This document shows, one piece after another, positions 54,690 to 64,000 of a stretch of 64,000 bases of DNA (within the stretch, counting starts at the first letter, position 1; the number at the start of each line of letters is the position of its first letter). Origin of the DNA: Limnanthes douglasii subsp. nivea (lineage: Eukaryota; Streptophyta; Magnoliopsida; Brassicales; Limnanthaceae). The notes below the pieces were generated by a model. That model was given only the letters and a program-made list of their open reading frames with translations. It was not told the DNA's origin and made no database searches. The position numbers and the translations under genes were made by a program. The stretch covers positions 186,866,958 to 186,930,957 of the forward strand of contig JAUPFV010000005.1 of the NCBI GenBank assembly GCA_036936605.1, in the 5' to 3' direction.

Positions 54690-57600
54690 TATTATCTCTA
54701 TGTATTCAACCGAAGCAAACTTGTTGCTAATTTTGGAAAATTACGACTTTGAGGAAAAGACTCGTGCATTAGATACAATGTTCATTCCTAGCACTTGTTT
54801 TTATTTCCAAGTAATTATACATTTGATATATTTTTCTTTGAAGGAATTGGTTTCATCATATTATTTAATTCGCGAGTATTTATTCGTTCTTATTTTATTA
54901 ACCCCTTAGTCTATCTTGAAGGTAAAAACTATGGGTTAATAATTTTATTCTCTATCCATATAACCGAACAATTTTTGTTTATCTTAGCCTCAAAAAATTA
55001 TGAATAAATTTTTTCTGTAATTAGTACGTTGTGAAAATGAGTTCATTTTTTTTTAATTTCCAAGAAACTATATGCTTGGAAATGAATGGCCTATTTTAAT
55101 AGATTTGTTTATGCAATTTTGGTGAAAAAAAAACACCAGCAATAAAATTACATAGTTTATAAGTACATGTATCGCCCTTTGGTAAACCATTGTCCTTACT
55201 CTCCATTTTTATTAACTTTAGCCGTTGGATTCACTAATTGTACTGTATAGAGTTTATCAAATACAACTTTATCCCTTTATCTTTTTTTCTTATACTGTCT
55301 TCACGAGTTTGCTTATTTGATTCCTTTTTAATTTTGTATCTTCTTTAGTAAACAACTCTTATTTTTCAATCTTTAGTCTTTGAAATGGAGAGAATATACA
55401 AAGATTCTAACAAGGTTGATAATTGAAATGTTTAGTTAAATTGTACTCGCACTTTAAAGAAAAATGTTATTAAAGTTAGGAAGGAGAAATCTACTTATGG
55501 TGCTATTCCTATATATGATGTTGATCTCACTGTTGTTGATGGGAGTAATGATTCCCTTGTTAGGTGTCCCATGCACCTCTTTATCTTCAAAGGATACTCA
55601 TTTCTCAGATCCAGGTAATTTGAATGCTGATCAGTCAAAAGAAGTTTACCACTATACTTATCTGTATCTTTCTCAAGAAGAATATGATAAAAATATTTTG
55701 GACTGGTGTATTCCTGAGATATTATCCTCATATTTCACATAAACGAGCATACTTCATTTAACATTAAAGGAGACGGAGTTATTTTATAAAATTTTATGAT
55801 TGATCAAGGTCTTTACTTTCCTATTTCTAGGGATCTTGTTGATTTTTTCAAGATACTCATATTTGTACTTCCCATTTTGTTCCAAATTATTGGAGATTAT
55901 TGATGTGCTTTATAATTTTGGTTAATAAGATTAGTTGTTGCTTCAGAACGGGATAATTTCTTGATGGTAATCTCATATGAGGCATCACATACACTTCTTA
56001 CTTTTATATCAAAATGACAGATTTTGCCAAAACTCTTATTAATCTTCTAAATTCTAACAAAATTTAGAAAAACTAAGTTTGGTTTGGTTTCTTGTAACTG
56101 AAAGACATGTCATGGCCGAGCTATTCCCACGAACGGTAGAAAGTGGTTCACGAGTTATAAGTTTTTACTCCTTGGTCTCTTCTATTTTACTAGCTTTTTG
56201 GTATTGGATTTAATATTTGCCAGTAATTTGTTTTCAAATCCTATTTATTAATTGCATATGGTAAAATATATGGTAAAAATGACCAAAGTGTAGTATTCTA
56301 ATTTGATACCATAAGCTAAGAATTTTTCAAATTCTTATATATTTTATAACTCTCACTCACTTTGTTGATAATAAATTGTCGTCTGACTTATATGATAAAA
56401 AAATGTTTTCACATTTATTCTAATGTTGTTGTACAAGTTGTTGGCAAGACTTCTCATTCGAAATGAGTTATGAAATTCTAGCCCAGAAAGAAAGAAGTTG
56501 AGAAAAAATTATATTACTACAAAGGTTGTCGATAATTATCCTTCAGTGAATCGTCACAAAAGGTTAAAGATTTTATCATTGAACCTTATGTTTTGCCACA
56601 AGGTGATGTTAATGTTTTCACCCTAACTGAGCCTTTAGTGTATGAATTTATTGATGAAGCATGTGCTTTTAAAGCTACTAAGGAGCAGAACTATGTTATC
56701 ACTTTCCTATTTTTGTTATTGGTTCTCTTGATTGTTATGTCATGTCATCCCATCCTCCTTTGGAAACCATTGTTCCTATTTTTTCACTTGATATACTAGG
56801 TACTGAAGAACCTTTTCTCTACTCGATGTTGATTTTTTATGGGGAGGATTACATAAAATATTGAGGCACGCTTTAATAATGAATATGAAGAGCTTATCCA
56901 GTTATGCATCAAGCTGGAAAAAAGAGGTATTCTCATGAACTGTTAAAACCTTATGTTTCAAAGTCTATTCTTCCATCTTCAGATGAACTAAGGTCCGAAC
57001 TGTCTTGGAATATTATTATATCCATGTATTATTTTATTTCTTCTCTAACCACTCCTACTTTTCCTAATTTCCAAGCAATTTTTTTAGATATTGCTTGAAT
57101 ATATTGCTAGTTTCTTTTATCTTTGACAGCGTTATTCTACCTCCACCTCTACATAATTTTTTACCTTTACCCCTTCTTATTTTTTTGCTCAAGTTCTGGT
57201 ATTTCTATGACCCCAAATAATATTTCATTTTTCCAGTGTAATCCTCATTTAGGTATGTCTTTGCTAGTGTTTTTTTATTAAGAAAATTCTTGAGCTTGTT
57301 TGTCATTATCTAGAACTAGCTCGACATAGGGTTCTCTCTGTGGCTCATTATCTATTTAAAATAGGATAAAGAGATTTGGGCTTGGGTTTTGAGGATATTT
57401 AGCATTACATTTTCTTGAAATTTTCTTTGGATGTACCAAATTTGATTGCATTCCATATTTCATCTTATTTTTAATGGATTGATAATGTTAAGTACATCTA
57501 ACATTGATCATTCAAATCATATTATTAATCTTCAAAACCTTCTTGAAGAAACGACTGAGCCCATTAAAGAGGTGATATTCTTAAAAGTTGTTTTCAGGGA

Positions 57601-58290
57601 GAAGATCATATCTGAGAATCAATTGATTAATAGCATCGAAGCTACTCTTAAATAGTTAGAATTGAAAATCTAGCTTTGCTAGATAATTGGGTAGCACTTT
57701 GCTTCATACTTACAAAGATTTGGCCAAAATCTCTTTTTCCTCCTTTTTTCTTTAAAAGAGTGATGTGAACTCAAAATAAGGTTGTGTTGAAGACTTAGAA
57801 AAAGAAACTTACTGATTATTTTTATGATTATGACTCATAAGATAAACTTTGGTCATCAAATCACCAACATCTCCTAAATGTTAAAGCATTCGCTGACGAA
57901 ATTCAAGAGAAATTAAACTACATGTCCTCAGATTATGAGACTGTTCGTAGGATATTATTTGATTAACATAAGGCTCGATTGTGTAAACATGATGATGTGG
58001 AATACAAAATTACTTTTATCTCTTTGTAGTAAATTATAGGTGTCCGATAATTCTTGATTTTCATACTTTGTTTCCTGAACTTGATTTACGTAGTAAGTGG
58101 TGCTTCATTACATGGCTAAAAGGTCTTGTGTTTCAAATTTGGATGTTTGTAAAGAAAATATTGGTGGTAGTAGTTCTCATGTCATTCATGTTATAGCAAA
58201 TAGCATAGGAAAAAGTGATGTTCTAACGATGAGTGTTGATCCTACAAAAGTTGTTTCTTCTTCCTTAAAAGAAGTACAATTTGTTTTTTG
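54690..58290 (+). pseudogene. Unrecognised plus-strand coding relic
   Basis: Over 3.6 kb the plus strand shows coding-like patches separated by stops and AT-rich stretches. Examples are an A-I-P-I-Y-D-V-D-L-T-V-V-D-G-S-N-D stretch near 55505-55560; after a shift, E-V-Y-H-Y-T-Y-L-Y-L-S-Q-E-E-Y near 55645; E-L-I-Q-L-C-I-K-L-E-K-R-G near 56890; a charged coil near 57535-57650; a K-L-W-S-S-N-H-Q-H-L-L-N-V-K-A-F stretch near 57850; and a Ser-rich terminus with TGA near 58291. I do not recognise the family. Charged helices, orientation and position just left of the Tat LTR suggest a distant relative of the antisense extra ORFs, but no motif proves it. Confidence 0.35.
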
Positions 58291-58899
58291 ACATATTTAT
58301 TTTGTATATGAAGGTGTTTTGTTATGTTTTTTATACCTTTCATAGGTATGTTGTTGTATTTTTGTAAGATTCTTTCTTGTGAGTACTCTTTTATTGTATG
58401 AACGGGTCTTTGTGTCTTAGACACACTTGCATTCTTTATTTTTTCTATCGAATGGCCAGGTAAAATGGGCATATTTATTTGCTTGAAGTTTTCTAGAATT
58501 TACCAAGTATGTTCATAAAGCATGACTCTCATGTATGGGTTTTCCCATTATTTTAAGCAAGTTTAGTTTATTTTCGCGGACTTACTTCTGGTTTGGTTTA
58601 TTTGGGGCTGAGGGTAGACTAGTAAAATATTTAGAAAGTGTTTTAATAATTTTGGGGTGTTTTATGTTAAACTTATTAAATTATTTCAATATTGGACCTT
58701 GGACAGATAATAGTTCCGAATCGAATCTCTTTAGAAAGAAGATCTTTTGTCTCATGGTAGCCTGCTCCAATCCTCTTACGAAACTTTCGTTATTGGGTTA
58801 GCCATACACTTCACATGTTTCTAGTGATTCAAATGGCACCATCAAATGATACAAGTTTTGGATAAGAATCTACAACGCACTAGAACGCCATTGTTGACG
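58291..58899. other. T-rich 3' flank of the relic; no gene recognised
   Basis: Nothing supported beyond a possible 3' untranslated region. Confidence 0.45.
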
Positions 58900-59011
58900 A
58901 TCCTTTACTCCGACAACATCTAGTGTGGAGAGTAGAGGGATAATTAAGCTGTCTACTAGTATTAAACTCTGATCACCCTGATTAATGAGAGTGGTTGGGG
59001 TATTTTTTTTA

Positions 59012-60694
59012 GGCTTTGAATAGTGAGTAGTCCCTCGACTATCGCGTTTGGTGGCAGATAGTCCTTGGACTTTCAAATGTCCGTTGGCAGTCCCTGGACA
59101 ATCGCGTTTGGATAAAGTTAGTCCAGAGGATCCTCTGATCCACCAGATGCTGGCACCTGTCCCCATACTCCTCAGTTTTTTGTGTCACCAGTAGTCCCTT
59201 GACTTTAGGTACGATTTTGCCCTTTGACCAAAATCCTTGTTGGCATAACTGTTGGTGAGATGACTAATTTTTCCTACGTGGCACCTATTAAATGAATCCT
59301 ATGTGTCATTTAATCACCTAATTTAATTATGCTAAATTAATAATTAAACACCCTTACATATATTCCTAATTTCATCTTCCTCGACTCGAATAGCTTCTCC
59401 TCTCTCATATTTGCTTTCTTCTTATTCTTTCTTCCTTCTCATTCTATTCGTTTCCTAAAACCAGTAAAAGTATTTCATCTACATCCTCAATAAATGTCTA
59501 CCAACTCTACCTCTTTCCTTTATAAAAAAATGGAGATTTGGTGTCGATCTACTTTTGTGGGAAACCTTTGGTTATTTGTACCTCATGGACAGAATCGAAT
59601 CTAGGGAGGAGATTTTATGGATGCAGAAACTATCAGGTAAGTTTAATCTAAGCTAAATCTTCTAAAACCCTAACTTATGTTTAGAACCCTAGTTTTTTAA
59701 AACCCTAAATCGATATAATGTTACGGAGTATTGAAGGAAAATATGGGTTTTTTGAATGGGTGGATTCACCAGTTTCTCATAATTCCAAAGAATTAATTAT
59801 GTCGTTGAAGAAAAAGATACTCAAGATTGAAGGTGAGAATGGTAGTTTGAAGACCAAAAATAGTTTGTTGATATTGTTTTGCTGCATTTGTTGTCTGTCT
59901 TTTTTATTAGTCTTGTTAAGAACTAAGGGAAAGCGATGTAATTTTTGGTTTGATAAACAATGTAATGTTTGGTTTGATTTGCAATGTAAGAACCGGTTAT
60001 GGAGAAGTAATTTTATTAGAACTAATTTTATTAGTATTGTTCTTTGTTTGGTTTCAAAAATTTAGGGTTTGTGTTTCATTTTGGGTATAGATTTAGGGTG
60101 TGGAGACTGAGATTAAGAAAGAAGATTTAGGGTTTGTGTTTCGATTTTGGTATAGATTTAGGGTTTAGATTAGGGTTTGATTTGGAAATTTGCTGTAGAA
60201 CAAGGGAGATGGGAGATGAGAAAGTCGACGGATTGGAATTCAAAAAGAGTTAAGTCTGTTCAGGGTTGCAGAAAATCTAGGGTTAGATTTGGTTTAATTA
60301 TTATAATAAATTAAATTAAATTAATTAAAACATAAAATGTAACGCACCGATTGATAAAGTTATAAATGATTTTGGGGCAAAATATTACACGTAGGCTAAT
60401 AATGCCACATGGATAAACTGATTTAATTTTCAATGCCAAGGTGGAAATTGAAGGGGTAGTTGGGTCATTTAATGTCACGAACTAAGCTTGGGGTTTGACC
60501 TAAAGTCAAGGGACTACTGGTGACAAAAAAATGAGGAGTATAAGGACATGTGGCAACATCTGATGGATCAGAGGATCCTCTGGACTAACTTTATCCAAAC
60601 ACGATAGTCCAGGGACTGCCAATAGACATTTGAAAGTCGATGGACTATCTACCACCAAACGCGATAGTCGAGGGACGACTCAATGTTCAAAGCC
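59012..60694. mobile_element. Long-TIR (Mutator-like) element carrying a GRF zinc-finger gene
   Basis: Arms 59012-59210 and 60498-60694 are inverted repeats, roughly 90% alike, beginning GGCTTTGAA. They are the same arm family as at 35021-35446. Flanking 10-mers atttttttta and ttatatctta agree at six positions, a plausible decayed TSD. The 1.3-kb interior holds no transposase but a two-exon GRF-type gene on the plus strand. It is therefore non-autonomous. Confidence 0.82.
59494..60065 (+). pseudogene. GRF-type zinc finger protein with C-terminal membrane segment, broken
   Basis: A leader-like CT-rich stretch precedes ATGs at 59494 and 59530. The second starts M-E-I-W-C, the usual opening of plant GRF fingers. 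A one-base shift near 59550 is needed to reach F-C-G-K-P-L, T-S-W-T-E-S-N-L-G-R-R-F-Y-G-C and N-Y-Q, ending at donor CAG|GTAAGT (59636/59637). Exon 2 (from about 59725) has Y-G-F-F-E-W-V-D, completing the finger, then a charged helix and a hydrophobic segment (about 59865-59930) consistent with one transmembrane helix; stop at 60063-60065. The splice phase does not fit cleanly, a second defect. GRF fingers bind nucleic acid in other proteins; the role of small plant GRF-TM proteins is unknown. Confidence 0.75.
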
Positions 60695-61265
60695 TTATAT
60701 CTTAATTACTGACCCATGGGATTCTTGGGTCGGGTTATGAAACCGGGTCGAATTTAAAGACCTATTAGTTTTAAGTTGATTAGCGAATAACTTAGTCAAA
60801 AGTTAATACATTTGTCCAGTTCAGATATTTAGTGGTGTGGTATGGTCCAAATTTCCCTCATTGGATAAGTGATTTTGCTTAGGTATAGTGACCGAAATCT
60901 CTGAACTCATCAGTAGCCCCTTTTTAGGCCTTGTAAAAGATCTTTGGAAGGGCTAAAAATTTACAAAGCTAGCACCAATCTTGTCCGGTCTACTTATGTT
61001 GTTTGAACTGAAGAATTTCTTTTCACAAATGACCATTTCGTATTTTATCAGAATTGATTTCCCTTCTAAGAATTCTAAGAGTTTTTCTTGAATCGTGGGA
61101 TGCGTGTCAATATCTGGTTCGACCTCCCAGCCGTTTTTTCTTCTAGATTGTCACACCCAATAGGCCTAGAAAGTTACCTAGGTTTCATTTTTTCAAATGT
61201 TGCGCAACCTTTAATCATTGCGAAAAACTTTATTCATTTTCTCCTTGGTAACTGCTTTTTTTACT

Positions 61266-61279
61266 GTTATATATAAACC
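61266..61279 (+). promoter_or_regulatory. TATA box of the antisense extra ORF (copy 2)
   Basis: gttatatataaacc, about 90 nt before the ATG at 61363, with a C/T-rich leader between. It is the best core-promoter match here and faces away from the LTR, opposite to gag-pol. Confidence 0.6.
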
Positions 61280-61362
61280 TTTCCACTGTTTTATTGTCTT
61301 CCACACTCAAATCTTTCTAAAGAGAAAACTCAATTCATATTCAAATTGTTCTTGAGACATAT

Positions 61363-64000
61363 ATGTCCACAGCCAGAAACGCCTTAGTTAAAGGAGGTTG
61401 GCTTAACTTGTCTGAATTAGAGAGAGCAAAGAAAGTAGCGAGAGATAATCGCATTACTGTCGGTCTTCCCGCTTCTCCAAGCAAGAAAGGTAACCAATCA
61501 AACCAGAACGCCGATCAAGGGTCATCTTCTTCATGAAACCCTAAAACCAGAAAGCTTCCATTCACAACAAACCTTTCACCTCTCCTATATGGTTCCTCGG
61601 TGCAAGAGTCTCAACACCCTATTACAAAATAAAAAGTTGTCTCAAGTGTTAGAAAACCCTCACCATTTATCGCGATGGGCTCAGACACAGAAAAATCGTC
61701 AAGCAAAAACCAAGTCCACACCAACATCTTCAAAATCCTCCGGGTCGGAGGTAACAAAGGCTGTTCTACAAGCCAAATCCTCCGGACAACATCCTTTACC
61801 AGATATCAGGCCCTCAAAAGAAACAAATGCTCAGCCTTCTAAACAACCAGTTATACAATCACCAATGAAGGAGCTAAATCAATTTTCCTAAAAAGCAACC
61901 GAACAACCTTCCACATTGATGGAAGAGAACATGGAGGATAGCATAGAGGAAGCCCCTTTTAAGACTGAGACGTCTAGTCAAACAGGAAATAATACCGCAG
62001 ATCAGAAAGGCAAGATCAAGGTTGGCATGACTCATCCTGACGCTCTTTCAGAGAGTTTAGAGGGCAAGGTAGGCCCTTGTTTCAAGCATGTTAGTGTCAA
62101 GTATTTGCTAGCTTTGCAGAACATTAATTACGTTTATACCCACATAACTGAGTTGGGTCAGATTCGAACCAAATATGGGATCCCATAGTCTGTAAAATTG
62201 AGGATTCCAATCACTCCGGAGACCCCCAGGGACTGCAAGTTGAACGAGATGGTGGTCTACACCGAAGTGCTGAACTGGGGACTTCGGTTACCCTTAGACC
62301 CAGAGATTGTCAGATACTTTCATCTGATCAAACTATGTCCCAGTCAGCTGAGCCCCAACGCTTGGTATACTTCCTAGCCTGCATCATGGCGTCCAGGCTA
62401 TCAAAAATCTCACTCCCCATGGAGCAGTTTGCTGCTGTAGCAAGCCTGTGCAAGAATCACCAAATCCTTTTCTATCATTACAATATGAGAAATGATTTCA
62501 AAGTCGTAGACATTCTACTGGAGTCCGAAAAGCCTTGGAGGATACAGTTCCTCTTTATCAGTGGGACTTGGGAGAACGGTAGAAAAATCAAGGCTAAGAC
62601 GAACCCTAGTCTCCTGACCAGTAGATGGAAATACACTGGTATATTTTTCTCTCTTTTCCTGTTCATTTCTTAAGTTGCAATTTTTCTTATTTTGACTAAC
62701 TTATATCTCTCCCTAGTTCTATCGAAGGAGTTCATTGGACACTTGGGATAAGGTCAGAAAAATTGTGCGAAGCTTAATGCGTGGGCTTCAGAGAACTGGA
62801 GGAACGCCTTCCATTATTGCTTCAAGTCGGGGAAATTTTGGAGGTCTCACCTGTGGAACACCACAAGCAGAAGAGACCTTTCATGGGAAGAGCTAACCAC
62901 CCTTCCCCCTGTTGATGTGATCCTGAAGAGGACAAAAGCTAAAGATACCAAGCTGTATCTACCTTCCAGGGCCAAAGCCCCCACCAAAATGAAGAACAAA
63001 AAAAGAAAGGTTGCAACAGACTTAGCTCCAACAACTACATAAATGACTAGTTCAGAGAAACATTGTGGTATTTATGTGGCCTTGCTAAATCAGTAGAGGT
63101 TGAGAATGTAAAGGAAGTGGGGGGGAGGGGTTCAAAGAACCCACCAAGGCCTCTTAAAAAAAGATAAGAAACACAAAACTAGCAGCGATGAGAAAGTTAC
63201 CAAGAAGAAGAAGGTTACCGTAGGGGCAGAGATAATCATTTTCCCAACAATAATTCCACTCCCAGTTCCTGCTAACCCTACCCTTCAAGAGGAAATCCCA
63301 ATAGACCTTTAGTCCGGACAGATTGTGGGTGGAGGAAACGATGAAGTGGACCTTGAAGCCTTTCAAGACATCAATATTTATTTCAATGATCTAGAGAAAA
63401 ATGATTTTGCAGGTCCCTACCGTCCCTCCAGCTCCTCCAACATGGTAACATACAATGGGAAGTCCTACTCCATATCCGAAGAACAAGATACTTTGATCCA
63501 TGATCTCCTTGGTTACATCTGATCGGTACTTGATCTAGAGAGGCAGGTAAAACATCAAACCGGTATTATCAATTCTCTTACCACTGATAAACAAACCTTG
63601 TCAGATAGTCTTCTGAGTGCTCAACAAAGCATAGAGGTGTTAAAGAAGGAGAAGGAAGATTTGGCAACCAAGCTGACCGCATCGAAGACTACCAATACCG
63701 AGCTCCAACCAAGTACTCCAACCTTCGAGAATTCTTCCTCAAAAGACCTCACAACTTTGAAGAAGCAACTGAAAACTAAAGATGGTGCTATCCACACTTT
63801 ATCCAACGAGAAGACCAAGTTGGAGAGAAATTTTCAAGAGAAAATTAAAGAGAAAGCGGCATTGGAACGCCAACATGAAGAAGCTATCACTGCAGGTATA
63901 GAGAAGTATGCTAACGGGATAGTGGATTCCCTAGAAAAAAGAGATAATGAGATCAAGTCTGAGATGGTTTTGTTGTTCCATGAGACCTTCCCTAAGAGAA
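61363..64000 (+). pseudogene. Antisense extra ORF of Tat element, copy 2, with intron; runs off the window
   Basis: The ATG at 61363-61365 gives M-S-T-A-R-N-A-L-V-K-G-G-W and stops at 61534. From 61589 one frame continues to 62370, broken only by stops at 61889 and 62186; it contains Y-V-Y-T-H-I-T-E-L-G near 62130, D-C-K-L-N-E-M-V-V-Y-T near 62240 and C-P-S-Q-L-S-P-N-A-W-Y near 62340. A shift near 62360 leads to F-Y-H-Y-N-M-R-N-D near 62475. An intron is well supported (GT 62639, branch-like ctaac 62696-62700, AG 62715-62716): it rejoins the phase exactly, continuing with a single stop near 62750. Then come W-A-S-E-N-W, E-E-L-T-T-L-P-P-V-D-V-I-L, a lysine-rich stretch, Y-N-G-K-S-Y near 63460 and a long coiled coil open to the last base. 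The N-terminal domain resembles PF04195 'gypsy-type transposon' domain. Function unknown. Confidence 0.75.
62639..62716 (+). other. Intron in the antisense extra ORF
   Basis: 78 bp, T-rich, donor G|GTATAT, branch-point-like tgactaac 17-24 nt before acceptor ccctag. Splicing joins a one-base and a two-base codon remainder, restoring the frame of the conserved downstream block. Copy 1 has GTATTAG at the matching place (34970). Confidence 0.72.

Larger units (their letters stand above)
58900..60912 (-). mobile_element. 3' LTR of a second Tat element, split by a nested transposon
   Basis: LTR parts 58900-59011 ('gataattaag...gatcaccctgattaatgag...ggggtatt') and 60695-60912 (ending CTGAACTCATCA) join into one LTR collinear with 19984-20318. 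Just beyond, the minus strand reads AAAAAGGGGCTAC at 60913-60925, a fitting polypurine tract, so this is the 3' LTR of a minus-strand element extending past the window. The left limit is approximate. Confidence 0.75.

Noticed and set aside
55495..55731. Minus-strand ORF opposite the unknown coding relic
   Set aside because: The plus-strand readings continue over several kilobases with consistent composition; the minus ORF is isolated.
1..64000. CRISPR arrays, bacterial operons, riboswitches, organellar DNA
   Set aside because: No regularly spaced identical short repeats, no dense gene order, no rRNA or organelle genes; introns and plant retroelements show a nuclear plant origin.

Overview
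The window is nuclear DNA of a flowering plant, most likely a eudicot. It is strongly AT-rich, has GT-AG introns, and holds one recognisable host gene in a mass of decayed retrotransposons and DNA transposons. The species cannot be named from the sequence. One run of 100 N (34383-34482) marks an assembly gap.

Host gene: the only convincing intact gene is a three-exon, minus-strand HOOKLESS1-like (HLS1) N-acetyltransferase at 10688-12157, encoding 402 residues. It has a TATA box about 115 nt before the ATG. Upstream of it lies an old duplication (about 12480-12995 and 14245-15085), whose outer copy abuts an internally deleted hAT transposon (15089-17771).

Left third (1-29500): a tail of an antisense-ORF-type reading frame (1-760); a nearly complete L1-like LINE on the minus strand bounded by a ~24-bp imperfect target duplication (3299-3322 / 8901-8924); a Stowaway-like MITE; the HLS1 gene; the hAT relic with a SINE inside; a Copia RT relic; a solo LTR (19984-20318); a SINE with a perfect 12-bp target duplication (21083-21231); LINE fragments (2360-2900 and 22910-24210); a Ty3/gypsy relic (27040-28500); and a TRIM-like LTR with an initiator-Met PBS (28890-29093).

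Middle (29500-43600): mostly silent AT-rich DNA, then a ~71-bp tandem array split by a foldback MITE. After the gap comes a Ty3/gypsy Tat-lineage element on the minus strand (to 43305) with gag, protease, RT, two RNase H domains and integrase. It also has an extra ORF on the opposite strand (34483-36904) between integrase and the missing 3' LTR. The element sits inside an older LINE fragment (43306-43560).

Right third (43600-64000): AT-rich DNA with a foldback element; a decayed Copia element with both LTRs (about 48020-53390, minus strand); a long unrecognised coding relic (54690-58290); and the left end of a second Tat-lineage copy. That copy's LTR is split by a 1.68-kb long-TIR, Mutator-like element carrying a broken GRF-type zinc-finger/transmembrane gene. 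Its antisense ORF (from 61363) has a TATA box and a phase-preserving intron and runs off the window.

The two most interesting themes are the intron-bearing antisense ORF of the Tat elements and the long-TIR family seen both as a 426-bp foldback (35021-35446, perfect 10-bp TSD) and as a GRF-gene carrier (59012-60694). Apart from HLS1, everything protein-coding here is mobile-element derived or unrecognised, and broken.
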